A stretch of DNA of 64,000 nt from Roseomonas sp. (GCA_020249265.1 JADCGA010000021.1:62001-126000); one strand, 5' to 3'; shown: positions 27,620 through 37,829, numbered from the stretch's first letter. The notes: generated from the letters alone by a model not told the origin. Translations and numbers: made by a program.

Positions 27620-28448
27620 GCAGCAATTCGTTGATTGCAGTCTTCGCCCGCGTTTGCGCATCCACCCGCTTCACAATCACCGCGCAATATAGCGAAGGAC
27701 CGGGTGATCCATCCGGCAGCGGCTTACCCGGCAAGGAACCCGGCACCACCACGGAATAGGAAGGCACGCGGCCCATGAAGATCTCGCCCGTAGTCCGATC
27801 CACGATCTTGGTGGTGGCGCTGATGAAAACGCCCATGGAAAGCACGCTGCCGCGTTCCACAATCACACCTTCCACCACTTCGGACCGCGCGCCAATGAAG
27901 CAATCATCTTCAATCACAACAGGGTTCGCTTGCAGCGGTTCCAATACGCCGCCAATGCCAACACCGCCCGAAAGATGCACATTCTTGCCGATTTGTGCGC
28001 AGGAACCCACCGTGGCCCAGGTATCCACCATGGTGTTTTCTTCAACCCGCGCGCCGAGATTCACGAAGGACGGCATCAGCACCACATTGCGCGCGATATA
28101 GGCCGAACGGCGCACCACAGCACCCGGCACCACGCGAAAGCCGGCTTCACGGAAGCGATTCTCACCCCAGCCTTCGAATTTCAGCGGCACCTTGTCATAA
28201 GCGCCGGTCGAAATATCCATCGGCGCGGAATCGGCCAGGCGGAAGGACATCAGCACCGCCTGCTTCAACCATTGATTGACCTTCCAGCCACCATTCCCAT
28301 CGGGCTCCGCCACGCGCGCCTTGCCGGAATCGAGCATTTCCAAAGCTTCTTCCACCGATGCGCGATCAGCGCCTGAGGTTGAGGGCGAAAGCTGGTCGCG
28401 CCGGTCCCAAAGCGCTTCGATGCGGGATTGAAGGGCGGTCATGGTCAT
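27612..28448 (-). CDS. dapD: 2,3,4,5-tetrahydropyridine-2,6-dicarboxylate N-succinyltransferase
   Basis: Succinylates tetrahydrodipicolinate, two steps before DapE. The 278-residue hexapeptide-repeat acyltransferase has an N-terminal helical domain, then a left-handed beta helix ([36 protein letters not shown]) and a C-terminal strand region. GGAGG lies about 10 bases upstream of ATG 28448. Forms a dapD-dapE operon. Confidence 0.96.
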   Translation of the reverse strand: MTMTALQSRIEALWDRRDQLSPSTSGADRASVEEALEMLDSGKARVAEPDGNGGWKVNQWLKQAVLMSFRLADSAPMDISTGAYDKVPLKFEGWGENRFREAGFRVVPGAVVRRSAYIARNVVLMPSFVNLGARVEENTMVDTWATVGSCAQIGKNVHLSGGVGIGGVLEPLQANPVVIEDDCFIGARSEVVEGVIVERGSVLSMGVFISATTKIVDRTTGEIFMGRVPSYSVVVPGSLPGKPLPDGSPGPSLYCAVIVKRVDAQTRAKTAINELLRD

Positions 28449-28624
28449 GGGGCGGGTTCCTCCGGCAAAGCGCCCTTTCCTTGCGGCGCGGCGGTGGCGC
28501 TGTCAACGCCGGAAAGTAACGAAAGATTAGGAGGCCATGGGGAATATGGCGCCATGCATGCAAGGTCTGGAATCCGCGCCACCCACCCGGCCCAAGGGCT
28601 TCGGCCCCGGGCCAGGAGCGCCGC

Positions 28625-29581
28625 ATGAGCGGCACCGTCGAGAATATGCTGCGCTTGGCGCGTGAGAGTGATCCCGCGACCCGTGCGATGCTGGCGCGTA
28701 ACGCCACCACCCCGCATGAAGTCTTGGCATTCCTCTCCAAGGATGAGGAACCGCGCGTCAGGGCCAGTGTCGTCGCGAATACGCGCGCACCGTTTTCGGT
28801 GCTGGAAGGTCTCACCGAGGATGAAGATGCCTCGGTCCGCGAAGCCCTGGCGCGTCGTGTGGCGGATATTCTTCCCTCGCTCACCTCCTCATCGCATGAC
28901 CGCCTGGCAAATATTGTCCAGCCCATTCTGTTGCGCTTGGTAGCGGATACGGCGGAACAGGTCCGCTTCATCATTGCTGATGCCGCCAAGCATCTTTCCA
29001 CAGTACCACGCGATGCGATGCTGCGCCTCGCCATGGATACGGAAATCCGTGTCGCTGAGCCGGTCATTCGGCTTTCACCCCTGCTGAATGAGGATGATCT
29101 GCTGGCGCTGGTAGCGTCCCCGCCGGTTCCTGCAACGCTTCATGCTGTGGCGCGCCGTGCCGGCATTGGTGAAGCGATAACCGATGCACTGATCGCCCAG
29201 GGGGATAGGCTCGCCATCGGGCTGATGCTGGAAAATAGCAGTTCAAAAATTCGCCCGGCCAGCATGGATGACGTGCTGAACCGGGCGCGCTTCAATCCCG
29301 AATGGTTTCCAAGCCTGATGGGACGGAATGGGCTAACACCCGATACCGCCATTCGCCTCGCCGGCGTTGTGGTTGATACGCTCTTGCGTCCTTTGATGCA
29401 GCGTCAGGATGTGGACCCTGCGCTGCTGTTTCGCATTCGCCAATGCGTGGCGGATCGCCTGGGTCTGCCGCAACCTAACCTGCCCGGCGGGTTTGGCAGC
29501 CGGCAGATTGATCCGGTGACCAAGGGTTTCCCGGCAAAATCCATGGTCTGGCGGACCGACAATAACGGCCCGCGCTTCTGA
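28625..29581 (+). CDS. DUF2336-type HEAT-repeat protein
   Basis: A 318-residue, largely helical protein. Successive 35-40-residue units (for example ARNATTPHEVLAFLSKDEEPRVRASVVAN) form HEAT-like repeats, as in DUF2336 proteins of alphaproteobacteria. No catalytic motif is present. Likely a scaffold or regulatory partner. Monocistronic between divergent dapD and convergent argB. Confidence 0.75.
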   Translation: MSGTVENMLRLARESDPATRAMLARNATTPHEVLAFLSKDEEPRVRASVVANTRAPFSVLEGLTEDEDASVREALARRVADILPSLTSSSHDRLANIVQPILLRLVADTAEQVRFIIADAAKHLSTVPRDAMLRLAMDTEIRVAEPVIRLSPLLNEDDLLALVASPPVPATLHAVARRAGIGEAITDALIAQGDRLAIGLMLENSSSKIRPASMDDVLNRARFNPEWFPSLMGRNGLTPDTAIRLAGVVVDTLLRPLMQRQDVDPALLFRIRQCVADRLGLPQPNLPGGFGSRQIDPVTKGFPAKSMVWRTDNNGPRF

Positions 29582-29584
29582 CCC

Positions 29585-30469
29585 TCAGGGCCGGATCAGC
29601 GTGCCCGCACCACCATCGGTGAACAGCTCCCTCAGCACCGCATGCGGCACGCGGCCATCCAGGATCACCGCACCCTTCACGCCGCGCTCAACCGCATAGA
29701 TGCAGGTTTCCACCTTCGGGATCATCCCGCCGGAAATCCAGCCATCGGCGATGCCCTTCTTCACCTCGGCCACCGTCATTTCCGGGATGAAATTGCCATC
29801 GGGGCCAAGCACGCCGCGCACATCGGTCAGCATCAACAGCCTTTCGGCAGAAAGCGCGCCGGCAATCGCACCCGCCACCGTATCGGCATTGATGTTATAG
29901 GTCTGGCCATCCGCCCCCACGCCAACGGGGGCCACAACGGGCACGATATCCGCGCCAATCATCAATTCCAACACGCGCGGGTTGATGTGCTCGGGCTCAC
30001 CCACAAAGCCAAGATCGAGCACTTTTTCGATATTGCTGTCCGGGTCGCGATAAGTGCGCATGAGTTTGCGCGCCCGCACCAGCCCGCCATCCTTGCCGGA
30101 AATCCCAACCGCGAGGACACCAGCGCGGGTAATGGCCTCCGCCACTTGTTTGTTCACCGGCCCCGCCAGCACCATTTCCACCACATCCAGCATGGTGGCA
30201 TCGGTCACACGCAGCCCCTGCACGAAGGTGGATTTCACATCCAGGCGCTTCAGCATGGCGTTGATCTGTGGCCCGCCGCCATGCACCACCACCGGGTTCA
30301 CGCCTACCTGTTCCAGCAGCGCGATATCGCGGCCAAAACGCAAAGCGGTTTCTTCTTCCCCCATGGCGTGGCCGCCATATTTCACCACCACGATCTGATC
30401 ATCATAGCGCTTCAGGAAGGGCAGAGCCCCTGCCAGAATTTCCATCTGTTCCTGGGCGGTATCGGTCAT
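29585..30469 (-). CDS. argB: Acetylglutamate kinase
   Basis: Second step of arginine synthesis. The 294-residue amino-acid kinase shows [23 protein letters not shown], and the C-terminal nucleotide region [21 protein letters not shown] at 30469 begins the family sequence ([20 protein letters not shown]); the open frame to 30580 overlaps the holC 3' end and lacks homology. AGGA lies about 10 bases upstream. Follows holC in the same direction. Confidence 0.95.
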   Translation of the reverse strand: MTDTAQEQMEILAGALPFLKRYDDQIVVVKYGGHAMGEEETALRFGRDIALLEQVGVNPVVVHGGGPQINAMLKRLDVKSTFVQGLRVTDATMLDVVEMVLAGPVNKQVAEAITRAGVLAVGISGKDGGLVRARKLMRTYRDPDSNIEKVLDLGFVGEPEHINPRVLELMIGADIVPVVAPVGVGADGQTYNINADTVAGAIAGALSAERLLMLTDVRGVLGPDGNFIPEMTVAEVKKGIADGWISGGMIPKVETCIYAVERGVKGAVILDGRVPHAVLRELFTDGGAGTLIRP

Positions 30470-30522
30470 GTAGGGCGGTCCTGTAAATTTAGGGGTCGTG
30501 TAAAGGGCGGTGACGGGAAGGG

Positions 30523-30990
30523 TCAAGACGTCGGCGGGTGGCTCGCCTTTTTCTCCCAGCCGCGGGCAGTTTGCTGCCAATAGGTCAGGCTATGCCCGGC
30601 ATCCTTGGCGACAACCCAGCGCGCGCGCGCCGCCGCCACTGCGGTTTCATCGCCGCCGTCGAAAAGATCAAGCACGCGGTCATAATTCTGCAACAGTACA
30701 CTTGCCGCGCCATCCACCAGCACCAGGAAGCGCGCGCCATTGGCTGGCGCCACATCCTGATCGGCAATCAGCAAGGGCTGTGCTGCGTCATGCTCGCCGC
30801 CCGCCAGGCCATGCGGCAGCCAGGGTGGATCGGCGGGCAGCCATAGCGCCGCATCCAAAGCGCGCGCACGTTCCGCATCGCCGCACAAGACAAAACCGCG
30901 CCCGCCCGCATCCAGCACGCGGCCCAGCAATTTCGGCAGCGCGTCCTGCAATTTGCTGCGAGTCAAATGATAGAAACCGATCTCGGTCAT
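30523..30990 (-). CDS. holC: DNA polymerase III chi subunit
   Basis: A 155-residue HolC protein: [20 protein letters not shown] at the start and the [12 protein letters not shown] and [11 protein letters not shown] motifs. Chi links the clamp-loader to single-stranded-DNA-binding protein. Its start overlaps the stop of the upstream aminopeptidase (ATGA). A pepA-holC order is widespread in proteobacteria. Confidence 0.92.
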   Translation of the reverse strand: MTEIGFYHLTRSKLQDALPKLLGRVLDAGGRGFVLCGDAERARALDAALWLPADPPWLPHGLAGGEHDAAQPLLIADQDVAPANGARFLVLVDGAASVLLQNYDRVLDLFDGGDETAVAAARARWVVAKDAGHSLTYWQQTARGWEKKASHPPTS

Positions 30991-32459
30991 GTGTCGCGTT
31001 CAAAGCGCATGGCCACCAGGCGATCCAGCAGGCGCACGCCAAAGCCACTCGGCCCTTTCGGCCCAAGGGGTGCGGCTTCTTCGCGCGCCTCAACCCCCGC
31101 GATATCCAGATGTGCCCAGCTTGTGTCTTCCACGAATTCACGCAGGAAAGCTGCCGCATGGCAGGCATCGGACAGAAAGCGCCCGCCCCAGGCGCCGCTG
31201 CCCGCAAGCGCGCATTGGCGCAGATCGGCGATGTCGCTTTTCAGGACTTCCCTGTGTTCATCATCAATCGGCATGGGCCAGAGCGGTTCGGCCACGGCCT
31301 CCCCCGCTGCCATCAGCGCCGCTGTCAGCGCTTCATCATTGCCGAAGACGCCAGCGCGGTGATGGCCAAGCGCGGTGATGATGCTGCCCGTGAGTGTCGC
31401 TAGGTCAATCATCGCGCGCGGGCGAAAGCGCCGCGCGGTATAGGCCATCGCGTCGGCCAAAATCAGCCGGCCTTCCGCATCTGTATCCAAAACCTCGATC
31501 GTCTTGCCGCTGTAACTCCGCAGAATATCGCCGGGGCGGTAGGAAGCCGCACCGATGGCATTTTCCGCAAGCGCCAGCACCGCCACCGCCGGCGCCGGAG
31601 ACCGCCGCAGCGCCAGCGCCAGCATCGCCCCTGCCGCAGCGGCAGCGCCTGCCATATCGCCGCGCATTTCTTCCATGCCGGCGGCGGGCTTAATGGAAAT
31701 GCCCCCCGTGTCAAAGCAGACCCCCTTGCCGACAAAAGCAACCGGCGCGGCCTTCAGCTTGCCTGGCCAGCGCAGCACGACAAGCCTGGGACCATGTTCG
31801 GCCCCGCCGCCCACCGCGCGAAGCGCGCCCATGCCAAGGGCGGCAAGACGCTTGCCTGCAACTACCTCGACCTTCAGGCCAAAGTCGCGCAGTGCGCGCA
31901 GCCTTTCCGCGAAGCTTGCCGGGTTCAGCCGATTGCCGGGCTCTACCACCAGATCGCGCGCGAAAAGCACGCCACGCAGCATGGCTTCCGCACGCACCCA
32001 AGCCGGTTCGACTTTGGCAGGAGAAGCCACGGCCAGCGTCACCCGCGCGGGCGGTGTGTCCTTATCCTTGCTCGCATCACGCAGCGCATTGAAGCGCCAG
32101 GCATTCAGCAGCGCCCCTGCAGCGAAACCCGCCGCCTGGCGCGCCGTTGCGCCTTCGGCCAGCAAGACCGCCTGCGCGCGGCCCGCAGCTTCGGCCATGC
32201 CCGCACCGCCACCCGCTTCCCAATCCTGCACCGTCCTGCCGGCCCCAATGCCAGCCAAGATGGTGAGGCCATCAGCACCGGGCAGGCACAAGGCCTCACC
32301 CGCCCTGCCGGTAAAGCGCGCTGCCTTGGCCGCTGCCGCAAGCGCGGGATCATCCGGCGCGTCACCGTCAATCACCGGCAGAATCAGCGCGCTTTCGGCG
32401 CCGCGCGCTTTGTGGCGGCGCAGCGCTTCAGCGCTTCGTTTCAGAAGCAATTTCACCAT
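30987..32459 (-). CDS. Leucyl aminopeptidase family protein (M17), second paralogue
   Basis: A 490-residue M17 zinc aminopeptidase. Metal and catalytic residues are visible in GKGVCFDTGGISIKPA, GDMAGAA and DTDAEGRLILAD, so the site looks intact. The N-terminal domain is diverged and Ala-rich relative to PepA (32481-33953). Both genes encode exactly 490 residues and are separated by 21 bases, which suggests an old tandem duplication with specialisation. Coupled to holC by ATGA. Confidence 0.9.
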   Translation of the reverse strand: MVKLLLKRSAEALRRHKARGAESALILPVIDGDAPDDPALAAAAKAARFTGRAGEALCLPGADGLTILAGIGAGRTVQDWEAGGGAGMAEAAGRAQAVLLAEGATARQAAGFAAGALLNAWRFNALRDASKDKDTPPARVTLAVASPAKVEPAWVRAEAMLRGVLFARDLVVEPGNRLNPASFAERLRALRDFGLKVEVVAGKRLAALGMGALRAVGGGAEHGPRLVVLRWPGKLKAAPVAFVGKGVCFDTGGISIKPAAGMEEMRGDMAGAAAAAGAMLALALRRSPAPAVAVLALAENAIGAASYRPGDILRSYSGKTIEVLDTDAEGRLILADAMAYTARRFRPRAMIDLATLTGSIITALGHHRAGVFGNDEALTAALMAAGEAVAEPLWPMPIDDEHREVLKSDIADLRQCALAGSGAWGGRFLSDACHAAAFLREFVEDTSWAHLDIAGVEAREEAAPLGPKGPSGFGVRLLDRLVAMRFERDT

Positions 32460-32480
32460 GGGCGCAAAAGCGACACGGCT

Positions 32481-33953
32481 TCAGCCTTCGTAATGATCCG
32501 CTACCATCCGATCCAGCATGCGCACGCCATAAGCGGTCGCCCCCTTCGGCACGGTTGGCGCATCCTTGGAAGACCAAGCCGTCCCCGCAATATCCAAATG
32601 CGCCCAGGGCTTGCCATTGACAAAGCGCTGGATGAATTGCGCCGCAGTGATGGAACCGCCTGGCCGGCCACCGACATTCTTCATATCGGCAATGTCGGAC
32701 TTGATTTGCTTGTCGTAAGCATCACCCAAGGGCATGCGCCAGGCTTTCTCACCCACTGCACTGCCCGCTTCCTTCACATGGGTAGCCAGTGTGTCATCAT
32801 TGCTGAAAAGCCCCGCGCGTTCGTGGCCAAGCGCGATGATGATCGCACCCGTCAATGTCGCCAAATCCACCATGAAGCGCGGATCATATTTTTCCTGGCA
32901 ATACCACATCACATCCGCCAGCACCAAACGTCCTTCCGCATCGGTATTGATCACCTCCACGGTTTGACCGGAATAGGATTTCACGACATCCCCAGGGCGC
33001 TGCGCGGTGGCGGAGGGCATGTTTTCCACCAAGCCCACCATGCCAATCACATCCGCCTTGGCCTTGCGCCCCGCGAGTGCGGCCATCAGCCCAATCACCG
33101 TGCCGGCGCCGGCCATGTCCCATTTCATGTCTTCCATGCCGCCCGCAGGCTTGATGGAAATGCCGCCCGTATCGAAGGTTACGCCCTTGCCGATGAAAGC
33201 AAGCGGCTTTTGCTTTTTGCCCTTGGGCGCGCCCATCCATTTCATCGTCACCATGCGTGGTTCCTGCGCGCTGCCCTGCGCCACACCCAATAGCGCACCA
33301 AAGCCAAGGCGTTTCATCTCTCGCGGGCCGATGATGTCCACTTCCACGCCAAGCTTTTCGAGTGCCTTGCAGCGTTCCGCCATTTCAGCGGGCGTCAGCA
33401 CATTGGGCGGTTCGGAAACCAAATCGCGCGTCAGGAAAACACCATCCGCGATGGCCTGCATCGGTGCGAAGGCGGCCTTAGCTTTTGTTGCTTCCGCGCT
33501 GGCAATGGCAATGCGTTCCAGCTTCGGCTTGTCTTCTTCCTTTTCCGTGGTGCGATAGCGATCGAAGCGATAACTGCGCAGCCGCGCACCCATGGCAACA
33601 CTGGCAGCAAGCGCCGGCGTCAGCCCATCCGCTGCAATCACCGCCTCGCGTTCCTGCTGCACGGCAACCAACGCGCTGCCGCCGGCATTTTCAGCACCCT
33701 GCGCATCAAGCGCATCGGCCTTGCCAAGCCCGATGGCGACAATTTTGGTGAGGCCCGCGCCTGGCGCCCATAGCGTGCAGGATTGGCCCTTGCTGCCCTT
33801 GAACTTCGCCGCTTCCAAGCCGCGAGAGACCGCACCGCCGGTCGCTTCCTCAGCCGCCTTGGCCAGGCCCGCAAGCGCGGCCCCTTCGGCCAACAGCAAA
33901 ACCAAGGCGCCGCTGCGCGGCAAGGCGGGCTTCACGAAGGTGATATCGGGCAT
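32481..33953 (-). CDS. pepA: Leucyl aminopeptidase (cytosol aminopeptidase)
   Basis: A 490-residue M17 exopeptidase with GKGVTFDTGGISIKPAGGM, WDMAGAG and NTDAEGRLVLAD carrying the two-metal ligands and catalytic Arg. The true start is ATG 33953: CAGGAG lies 5 bases upstream and MPDITFVKP begins the homology, while the open frame continuing to 34529 is antisense to cysQ. Upstream member of the pepA-pepA2-holC set. Confidence 0.94.
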   Translation of the reverse strand: MPDITFVKPALPRSGALVLLLAEGAALAGLAKAAEEATGGAVSRGLEAAKFKGSKGQSCTLWAPGAGLTKIVAIGLGKADALDAQGAENAGGSALVAVQQEREAVIAADGLTPALAASVAMGARLRSYRFDRYRTTEKEEDKPKLERIAIASAEATKAKAAFAPMQAIADGVFLTRDLVSEPPNVLTPAEMAERCKALEKLGVEVDIIGPREMKRLGFGALLGVAQGSAQEPRMVTMKWMGAPKGKKQKPLAFIGKGVTFDTGGISIKPAGGMEDMKWDMAGAGTVIGLMAALAGRKAKADVIGMVGLVENMPSATAQRPGDVVKSYSGQTVEVINTDAEGRLVLADVMWYCQEKYDPRFMVDLATLTGAIIIALGHERAGLFSNDDTLATHVKEAGSAVGEKAWRMPLGDAYDKQIKSDIADMKNVGGRPGGSITAAQFIQRFVNGKPWAHLDIAGTAWSSKDAPTVPKGATAYGVRMLDRMVADHYEG

Positions 33954-34053
33954 GGGGGCTCCTGAGGGCGAAACAATGTCAGCGCACCTTAACAGAGGCA
34001 TCGCCACCAAAACAGGGCTTGCAGCCCAGCGCCGCCAAGGCCAAAGCAGGGGC

Positions 34054-34821
34054 ATGAATAATGATGCGCTGCTGGCCCTGGCCGGCGATCTCGTGGCCAA
34101 GGCGGCTTCCGCCATTATGGCGATCAAGGCCGCTGGCTTTGCCGTGGAACGGAAATCCGACCATTCCCCGGTGACCGAGGCTGATCGCATCGCCGAAGCC
34201 CTGATTGTGGAGGGGCTGCGGGCCGCCACCCCGGATATTCCCGTGATAGCCGAAGAAGAAGTCGCCGCCGGCACCGCGCCCGCCAGCGCCGAGCGCTTTT
34301 GGCTGGTGGACCCGCTGGATGGCACGCGGGAATTTGCTGCCGGGCGCGATAATTTCGCGGTGAATATCGGCCTGGTGGTGGCAGGCCGCGCCATGCTGGG
34401 CGCCGTGGCGCTGCCCGCTTCCGGTGAAATCTTCTGGGGCTGTGTCGGCCTTGGTGCCTGGAAGCGCGATGCCGCCGGCACCCGCCCCATCCGCGCCCGC
34501 ACGCCGCCCGCCGATGGGCTGGTTGTCATGGGTAGCCATCACTACGCCGATGACCCGCGCATGGGCCGCTTCCTGGAAGGCCGGCATGTGGCGCGGGTCG
34601 TGAATATCGGCTCGGCGGAGAAATTCTGCCGGCTCGCGGAAGGCAGTGCCGATCTCTATCCGCGCTTTGGCCGCACCATGGAATGGGATACCGCCGCGCC
34701 GCAGGCCGTGGTGGAAGCGGCCGGCGGGCGCGTGCTGGTGCTGGAAGGCCGCGCACCCTTGCTCTACGCCAAGCTTGGCTTTGAAAACCCAGGCTTTGTC
34801 TGTGAAGGCCTGCCGGGATGA
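34054..34821 (+). CDS. cysQ: 3'(2'),5'-bisphosphate nucleotidase CysQ
   Basis: A 255-residue inositol-monophosphatase-fold enzyme that removes the 3'-phosphate of PAP/PAPS. Lithium-sensitive phosphatase motifs: IAEEE, WLVDPLDGTREF, and WDTAAPQAVVEAAGG. ATG 34054 has AGGGG upstream; the frame is open further upstream only as antisense of pepA. Its stop overlaps the next gene (ATGA). Confidence 0.92.
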   Translation: MNNDALLALAGDLVAKAASAIMAIKAAGFAVERKSDHSPVTEADRIAEALIVEGLRAATPDIPVIAEEEVAAGTAPASAERFWLVDPLDGTREFAAGRDNFAVNIGLVVAGRAMLGAVALPASGEIFWGCVGLGAWKRDAAGTRPIRARTPPADGLVVMGSHHYADDPRMGRFLEGRHVARVVNIGSAEKFCRLAEGSADLYPRFGRTMEWDTAAPQAVVEAAGGRVLVLEGRAPLLYAKLGFENPGFVCEGLPG

Positions 34822-35792
34822 CACGCCGGCTTGGGCCGCAGGATGTCGCTGAAGCCGCGCGGTTGCTGCGCGCGGGCGAACTCGTCGCCTTCCCGACCGA
34901 GACGGTCTATGGCCTGGGAGCCGATGCGCGGAATGGCCGCGCCGTGGCCGCCGTGTTTGAAGCCAAGGGCCGCCCGCATTTCAACCCGCTGATCTGCCAC
35001 TTTCCGGATGCCGAGGCCGCTTTTGCCGAAGTGCTGGCCGATGACCGCGCCCGTGCCTTGGCCGCTGCCTTTTGGCCTGGCCCGCTGACTTTGGTGCTGC
35101 CGCGCCGCCCGGAATGCCGGATTGATCTGCTGGCCGGGGCAGGGCTGGATACCTTGGCGGTACGCGTGCCCGCGCATCCGCTCGCCTTGGCATTGCTCCA
35201 CGCCGCCGCCATTCCTGTCGCGGGGCCTTCGGCCAATCGCTCTGGCGCGGTCAGCCCAACCACAGCGGATCATGTGCTGGAAGGGTTATCCGGGCGCATC
35301 GCCGCCGTTTTGGATGGCGGGGCTTGCGATGTTGGCGTGGAAAGCACCGTGCTCGATTTGGCCATGGGGGGTGCGGCATTGCTCCGCCCCGGCGGTGTGC
35401 CGGTGGAAGCGATTGAAGCTGTAATTGGCCCGGTGTCCCGCCCTTTGCCCATCAGCGCCGCCGAGAAAACCCGCACGCTCCGCAGCCCCGGCATGATGCT
35501 GTCCCATTACGCGCCATCGCTCCCGGTGCGGCTGGGTGCGGTGGATGTGGCAGCGCATGAGGCACTTTTGGCCTTTGGCCCGGCTTTGCCCGGGGCGGGG
35601 CTGGTCTGGCAGCTTTCTGAGGCCGGCGATCTTCGCGAAGCCGCCGCGCGGCTTTTTGCGGGGCTCCGCTTTCTGGATGCCGAGGGCGGCCAGCTTGGCC
35701 TTGCCCGGATTGCCGCCATGCCGGTCCCGGAGATTGGCCTGGGTGCCGCCATCAATGACCGGCTGGCGCGGGCGGCAGCGCCGCGCGGTTGA
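34818..35792 (+). CDS. L-threonylcarbamoyladenylate synthase (Sua5/TsaC)
   Basis: Makes threonylcarbamoyl-AMP for the t6A37 tRNA modification. The 324-residue length shows the Sua5 form: the N-terminal YrdC domain (FPTETVYGLGADA, KGRPHFNPLICH, AGPSANRSGAVSPT) followed by a linker (RSPGMMLSHYAPS) and a C-terminal Sua5 domain. Coupled to cysQ. Confidence 0.94.
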   Translation: MTRRLGPQDVAEAARLLRAGELVAFPTETVYGLGADARNGRAVAAVFEAKGRPHFNPLICHFPDAEAAFAEVLADDRARALAAAFWPGPLTLVLPRRPECRIDLLAGAGLDTLAVRVPAHPLALALLHAAAIPVAGPSANRSGAVSPTTADHVLEGLSGRIAAVLDGGACDVGVESTVLDLAMGGAALLRPGGVPVEAIEAVIGPVSRPLPISAAEKTRTLRSPGMMLSHYAPSLPVRLGAVDVAAHEALLAFGPALPGAGLVWQLSEAGDLREAAARLFAGLRFLDAEGGQLGLARIAAMPVPEIGLGAAINDRLARAAAPRG

Positions 35793-35843
35793 GCCTTTAT
35801 GCAACATTTCCCGCGTAAACCACTTATCCACCACAAAAAACAT

Positions 35844-35873
35844 TTGACTGTGATTTTGGAACTTAACTAGAAC
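35844..35873 (+). promoter_or_regulatory. lexA promoter with alphaproteobacterial SOS box
   Basis: GAAC-N7-GAAC sits at 35859-35873, the exact reverse complement of the GTTC-N7-GTTC box bound by alphaproteobacterial LexA. TTGACT at 35844-35849 is a likely -35, and the -10 falls within the second half of the box (about 35867-35873), so LexA would block its own promoter. Confidence 0.75.
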
Positions 35874-35934
35874 ATCCCCTCAGTTGCCGGTTTGTTCGCC
35901 CCGATTCGCGGGCGTTCTCGGCCAGGAGGGGCAG

Positions 35935-36657
35935 ATGCTAACGCGCAAGCAGCATGAATTGCTGATGTTCATCGACAAGCACCTGCGCGAGACGGGCTTT
36001 TCGCCTTCCTTTGAGGAAATGAAGGAAGCGCTCAATCTGCGGTCCAAATCCGGCATTCATCGCCTGATTACTGCCTTGGAAGATCGAGGGTTTTTGCGCC
36101 GCCGCGCCCACCGCGCCCGTGCCTTGGAAGTCATGCGCCTGCCCGAAGCCATGACGCCCAAGGTGAAGGAAACGGCGCCCAAGCCCGAAGCGCCAAGCTT
36201 CGCGCCGAATGTCATTCGCGGCAATTTCGCCAATAACCTGCCCGCGAGTGCGGCGCGTGTGGCCGCCGAAGCCGCCGCAGTGCATCTGCCGCTGTATGGG
36301 CGGATCGCCGCCGGCCTGCCCATCGAAGCATTGCGCGACAATGGCGCGAGTGTGGAGGTGCCACTCGCTTTGCTTGGCAATGGCGAACATTACGCCTTGG
36401 AAGTCGCCGGTGATTCCATGGAAGAAGCCGGCATCATGGATGGCGATACCGTCATCATCCGCCGTACCGACACGGCCGAAAACGGCACTATCGTCGTCGC
36501 CCTGGTGGATGAAAACGAAGTGACGCTGAAGCGGCTGCGCCGGCGCGGCAATTCCATAGCCCTTGAACCCGCCAATGCGCGGCATGAAACCCGCATCTTC
36601 GGCCCAGATCGCGTGCGCGTGCAGGGCAAGCTGGTGGGCCTGCTCCGCCGTTACTAA
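35935..36657 (+). CDS. lexA: LexA repressor
   Basis: SOS master repressor, 240 residues. The winged helix-turn-helix occupies about residues 1-66 ([22 protein letters not shown]), followed by a long, Ala/Pro-rich linker. Self-cleavage site Ala126-Gly127 in [10 protein letters not shown]; catalytic Ser161 ([10 protein letters not shown]) and Lys199 (EVTLKRL). The start at 35935 has AGGAGG 5-10 bases upstream; the open frame to 35884 is leader. Autoregulation is indicated by the SOS box above. Confidence 0.97.
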   Translation: MLTRKQHELLMFIDKHLRETGFSPSFEEMKEALNLRSKSGIHRLITALEDRGFLRRRAHRARALEVMRLPEAMTPKVKETAPKPEAPSFAPNVIRGNFANNLPASAARVAAEAAAVHLPLYGRIAAGLPIEALRDNGASVEVPLALLGNGEHYALEVAGDSMEEAGIMDGDTVIIRRTDTAENGTIVVALVDENEVTLKRLRRRGNSIALEPANARHETRIFGPDRVRVQGKLVGLLRRY

Positions 36658-36664
36658 GAAAAGG

Positions 36665-36694
36665 GCGCGGGTCAGGCCAGACCCGCGCTTTTTT
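36665..36694 (+). terminator. Rho-independent terminator after lexA
   Basis: GCGCGGGTC (36665-36673) pairs with GACCCGCGC (36680-36688) around AGGCCA and is followed by six T. The opposite strand also ends in CCCTTTTC, so it may serve the convergent oxidoreductase gene whose stop is at 36697. Confidence 0.88.
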
Positions 36695-36696
36695 GC

Positions 36697-37716
36697 TTAG
36701 TCAATTTTGACAACCAGCTTGCCGAAATTCTCACCCTTCAGCAGGCCGATGAAGGCCTTGGGCGCATTGGCCAGGCCCTGCACCACATCTTCGCGCCAAT
36801 GCAGCTTGCCTTCGCGCATCCAGCCCAGCATCTCCGCGCGGAATTGCGGGTAGCGCGGCCAGCCCGTGTCACTCACGATAAAACCCTGGATACGCAGGCG
36901 CTTGCGCACAATGGGGCCCAGATTGGGGCCAGGCGGCGCGCCGGCGGCGTCCGCGCCAGGCGCTTCATTATATTGCGCGATCATGCCGCACATCACCATG
37001 CGCCCGAAATCCTTGAAGCGCGGGAAAACGGCGGCCTGCACCGCGCCGCCCACATTCTCCCAATAGACGTCAATGCCCTCCGGCACTGTCGCGTCCAATT
37101 GCGCATTGAGGTCACCGTGATGGTCCAGGCAGGCATCGAAGCCTAGCTCCTTCACCACGAAGTCGCATTTCTCGGCGCCACCCGCGATGCCAACCACCTT
37201 GCAGCCCCTGATCTTCGCGATCTGCCCAGCCACCTGGCCAACGGCGCCGGATGCCGCGCTGATCACCACTGTCTCACCCGCCTTGGGCTGGCCGATATCG
37301 GCAAGCCCCGTCCAGGCGGTCAGCCCCGGCATGCCGAGCACGCCAAGGCTTGAGGAAAGCGGCGGATCGGCTTCCGGCACTTTGAACAGGCGCTCCGGCC
37401 CCACCACGGAGAAACGCTGCCAGCCAAAGCCGCCGAGCACTGTCTCCCCGGCTTTGAAATCGGGATGGCGGGAGGCGACCACCACGCCGGCGGTCTGGCC
37501 TTCCATCACGGCGCCGAGTGCCACGGGCTTGGCGTAGCTTTTCACATCCGCCATCCGCCCGCGCATGTAGGGGTCAAGTGATAGGTACTGCGCGCGCACC
37601 AGGACGTGCCCTTCGCCGGGTTCGGGCATCGCGGTTTCGACAATGTCGAAATCCTCTGGCACCGGGGCGCCGACGGGGCGACGCTTCAACAGGATTTGCA
37701 GGTTGGTTTCGGCCAT
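36697..37716 (-). CDS. NADP-dependent medium-chain oxidoreductase (leukotriene B4 dehydrogenase/CurA-like)
   Basis: A 339-residue zinc-free MDR enzyme: LSLDPYMRGRM near the N-terminus, the cofactor region VISAASGAVGQVAGQIAKIRG, and DVYWENVGG. The group reduces the C=C bond of enones and enals (prostaglandin reductase, curcumin reductase CurA). Monocistronic, divergent from the enoyl-CoA hydratase gene. Confidence 0.92.
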   Translation of the reverse strand: MAETNLQILLKRRPVGAPVPEDFDIVETAMPEPGEGHVLVRAQYLSLDPYMRGRMADVKSYAKPVALGAVMEGQTAGVVVASRHPDFKAGETVLGGFGWQRFSVVGPERLFKVPEADPPLSSSLGVLGMPGLTAWTGLADIGQPKAGETVVISAASGAVGQVAGQIAKIRGCKVVGIAGGAEKCDFVVKELGFDACLDHHGDLNAQLDATVPEGIDVYWENVGGAVQAAVFPRFKDFGRMVMCGMIAQYNEAPGADAAGAPPGPNLGPIVRKRLRIQGFIVSDTGWPRYPQFRAEMLGWMREGKLHWREDVVQGLANAPKAFIGLLKGENFGKLVVKID

Positions 37717-37829
37717 GGGGGGTCTCCTTCGACGCCTATCCTCGCACGGTCAGCGGGGAACCGAAAATAGGGCGCTGACAAGCGCGCCGGTCTGAAGCAG
37801 TCTCCCCGGCCTAAATTTGGAGAATAGCC

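Noticed and set aside
31794-33293. Plus-strand frame of 499 codons across the two aminopeptidases
   Set aside because: Antisense shadow; both M17 genes on the other strand are certain.
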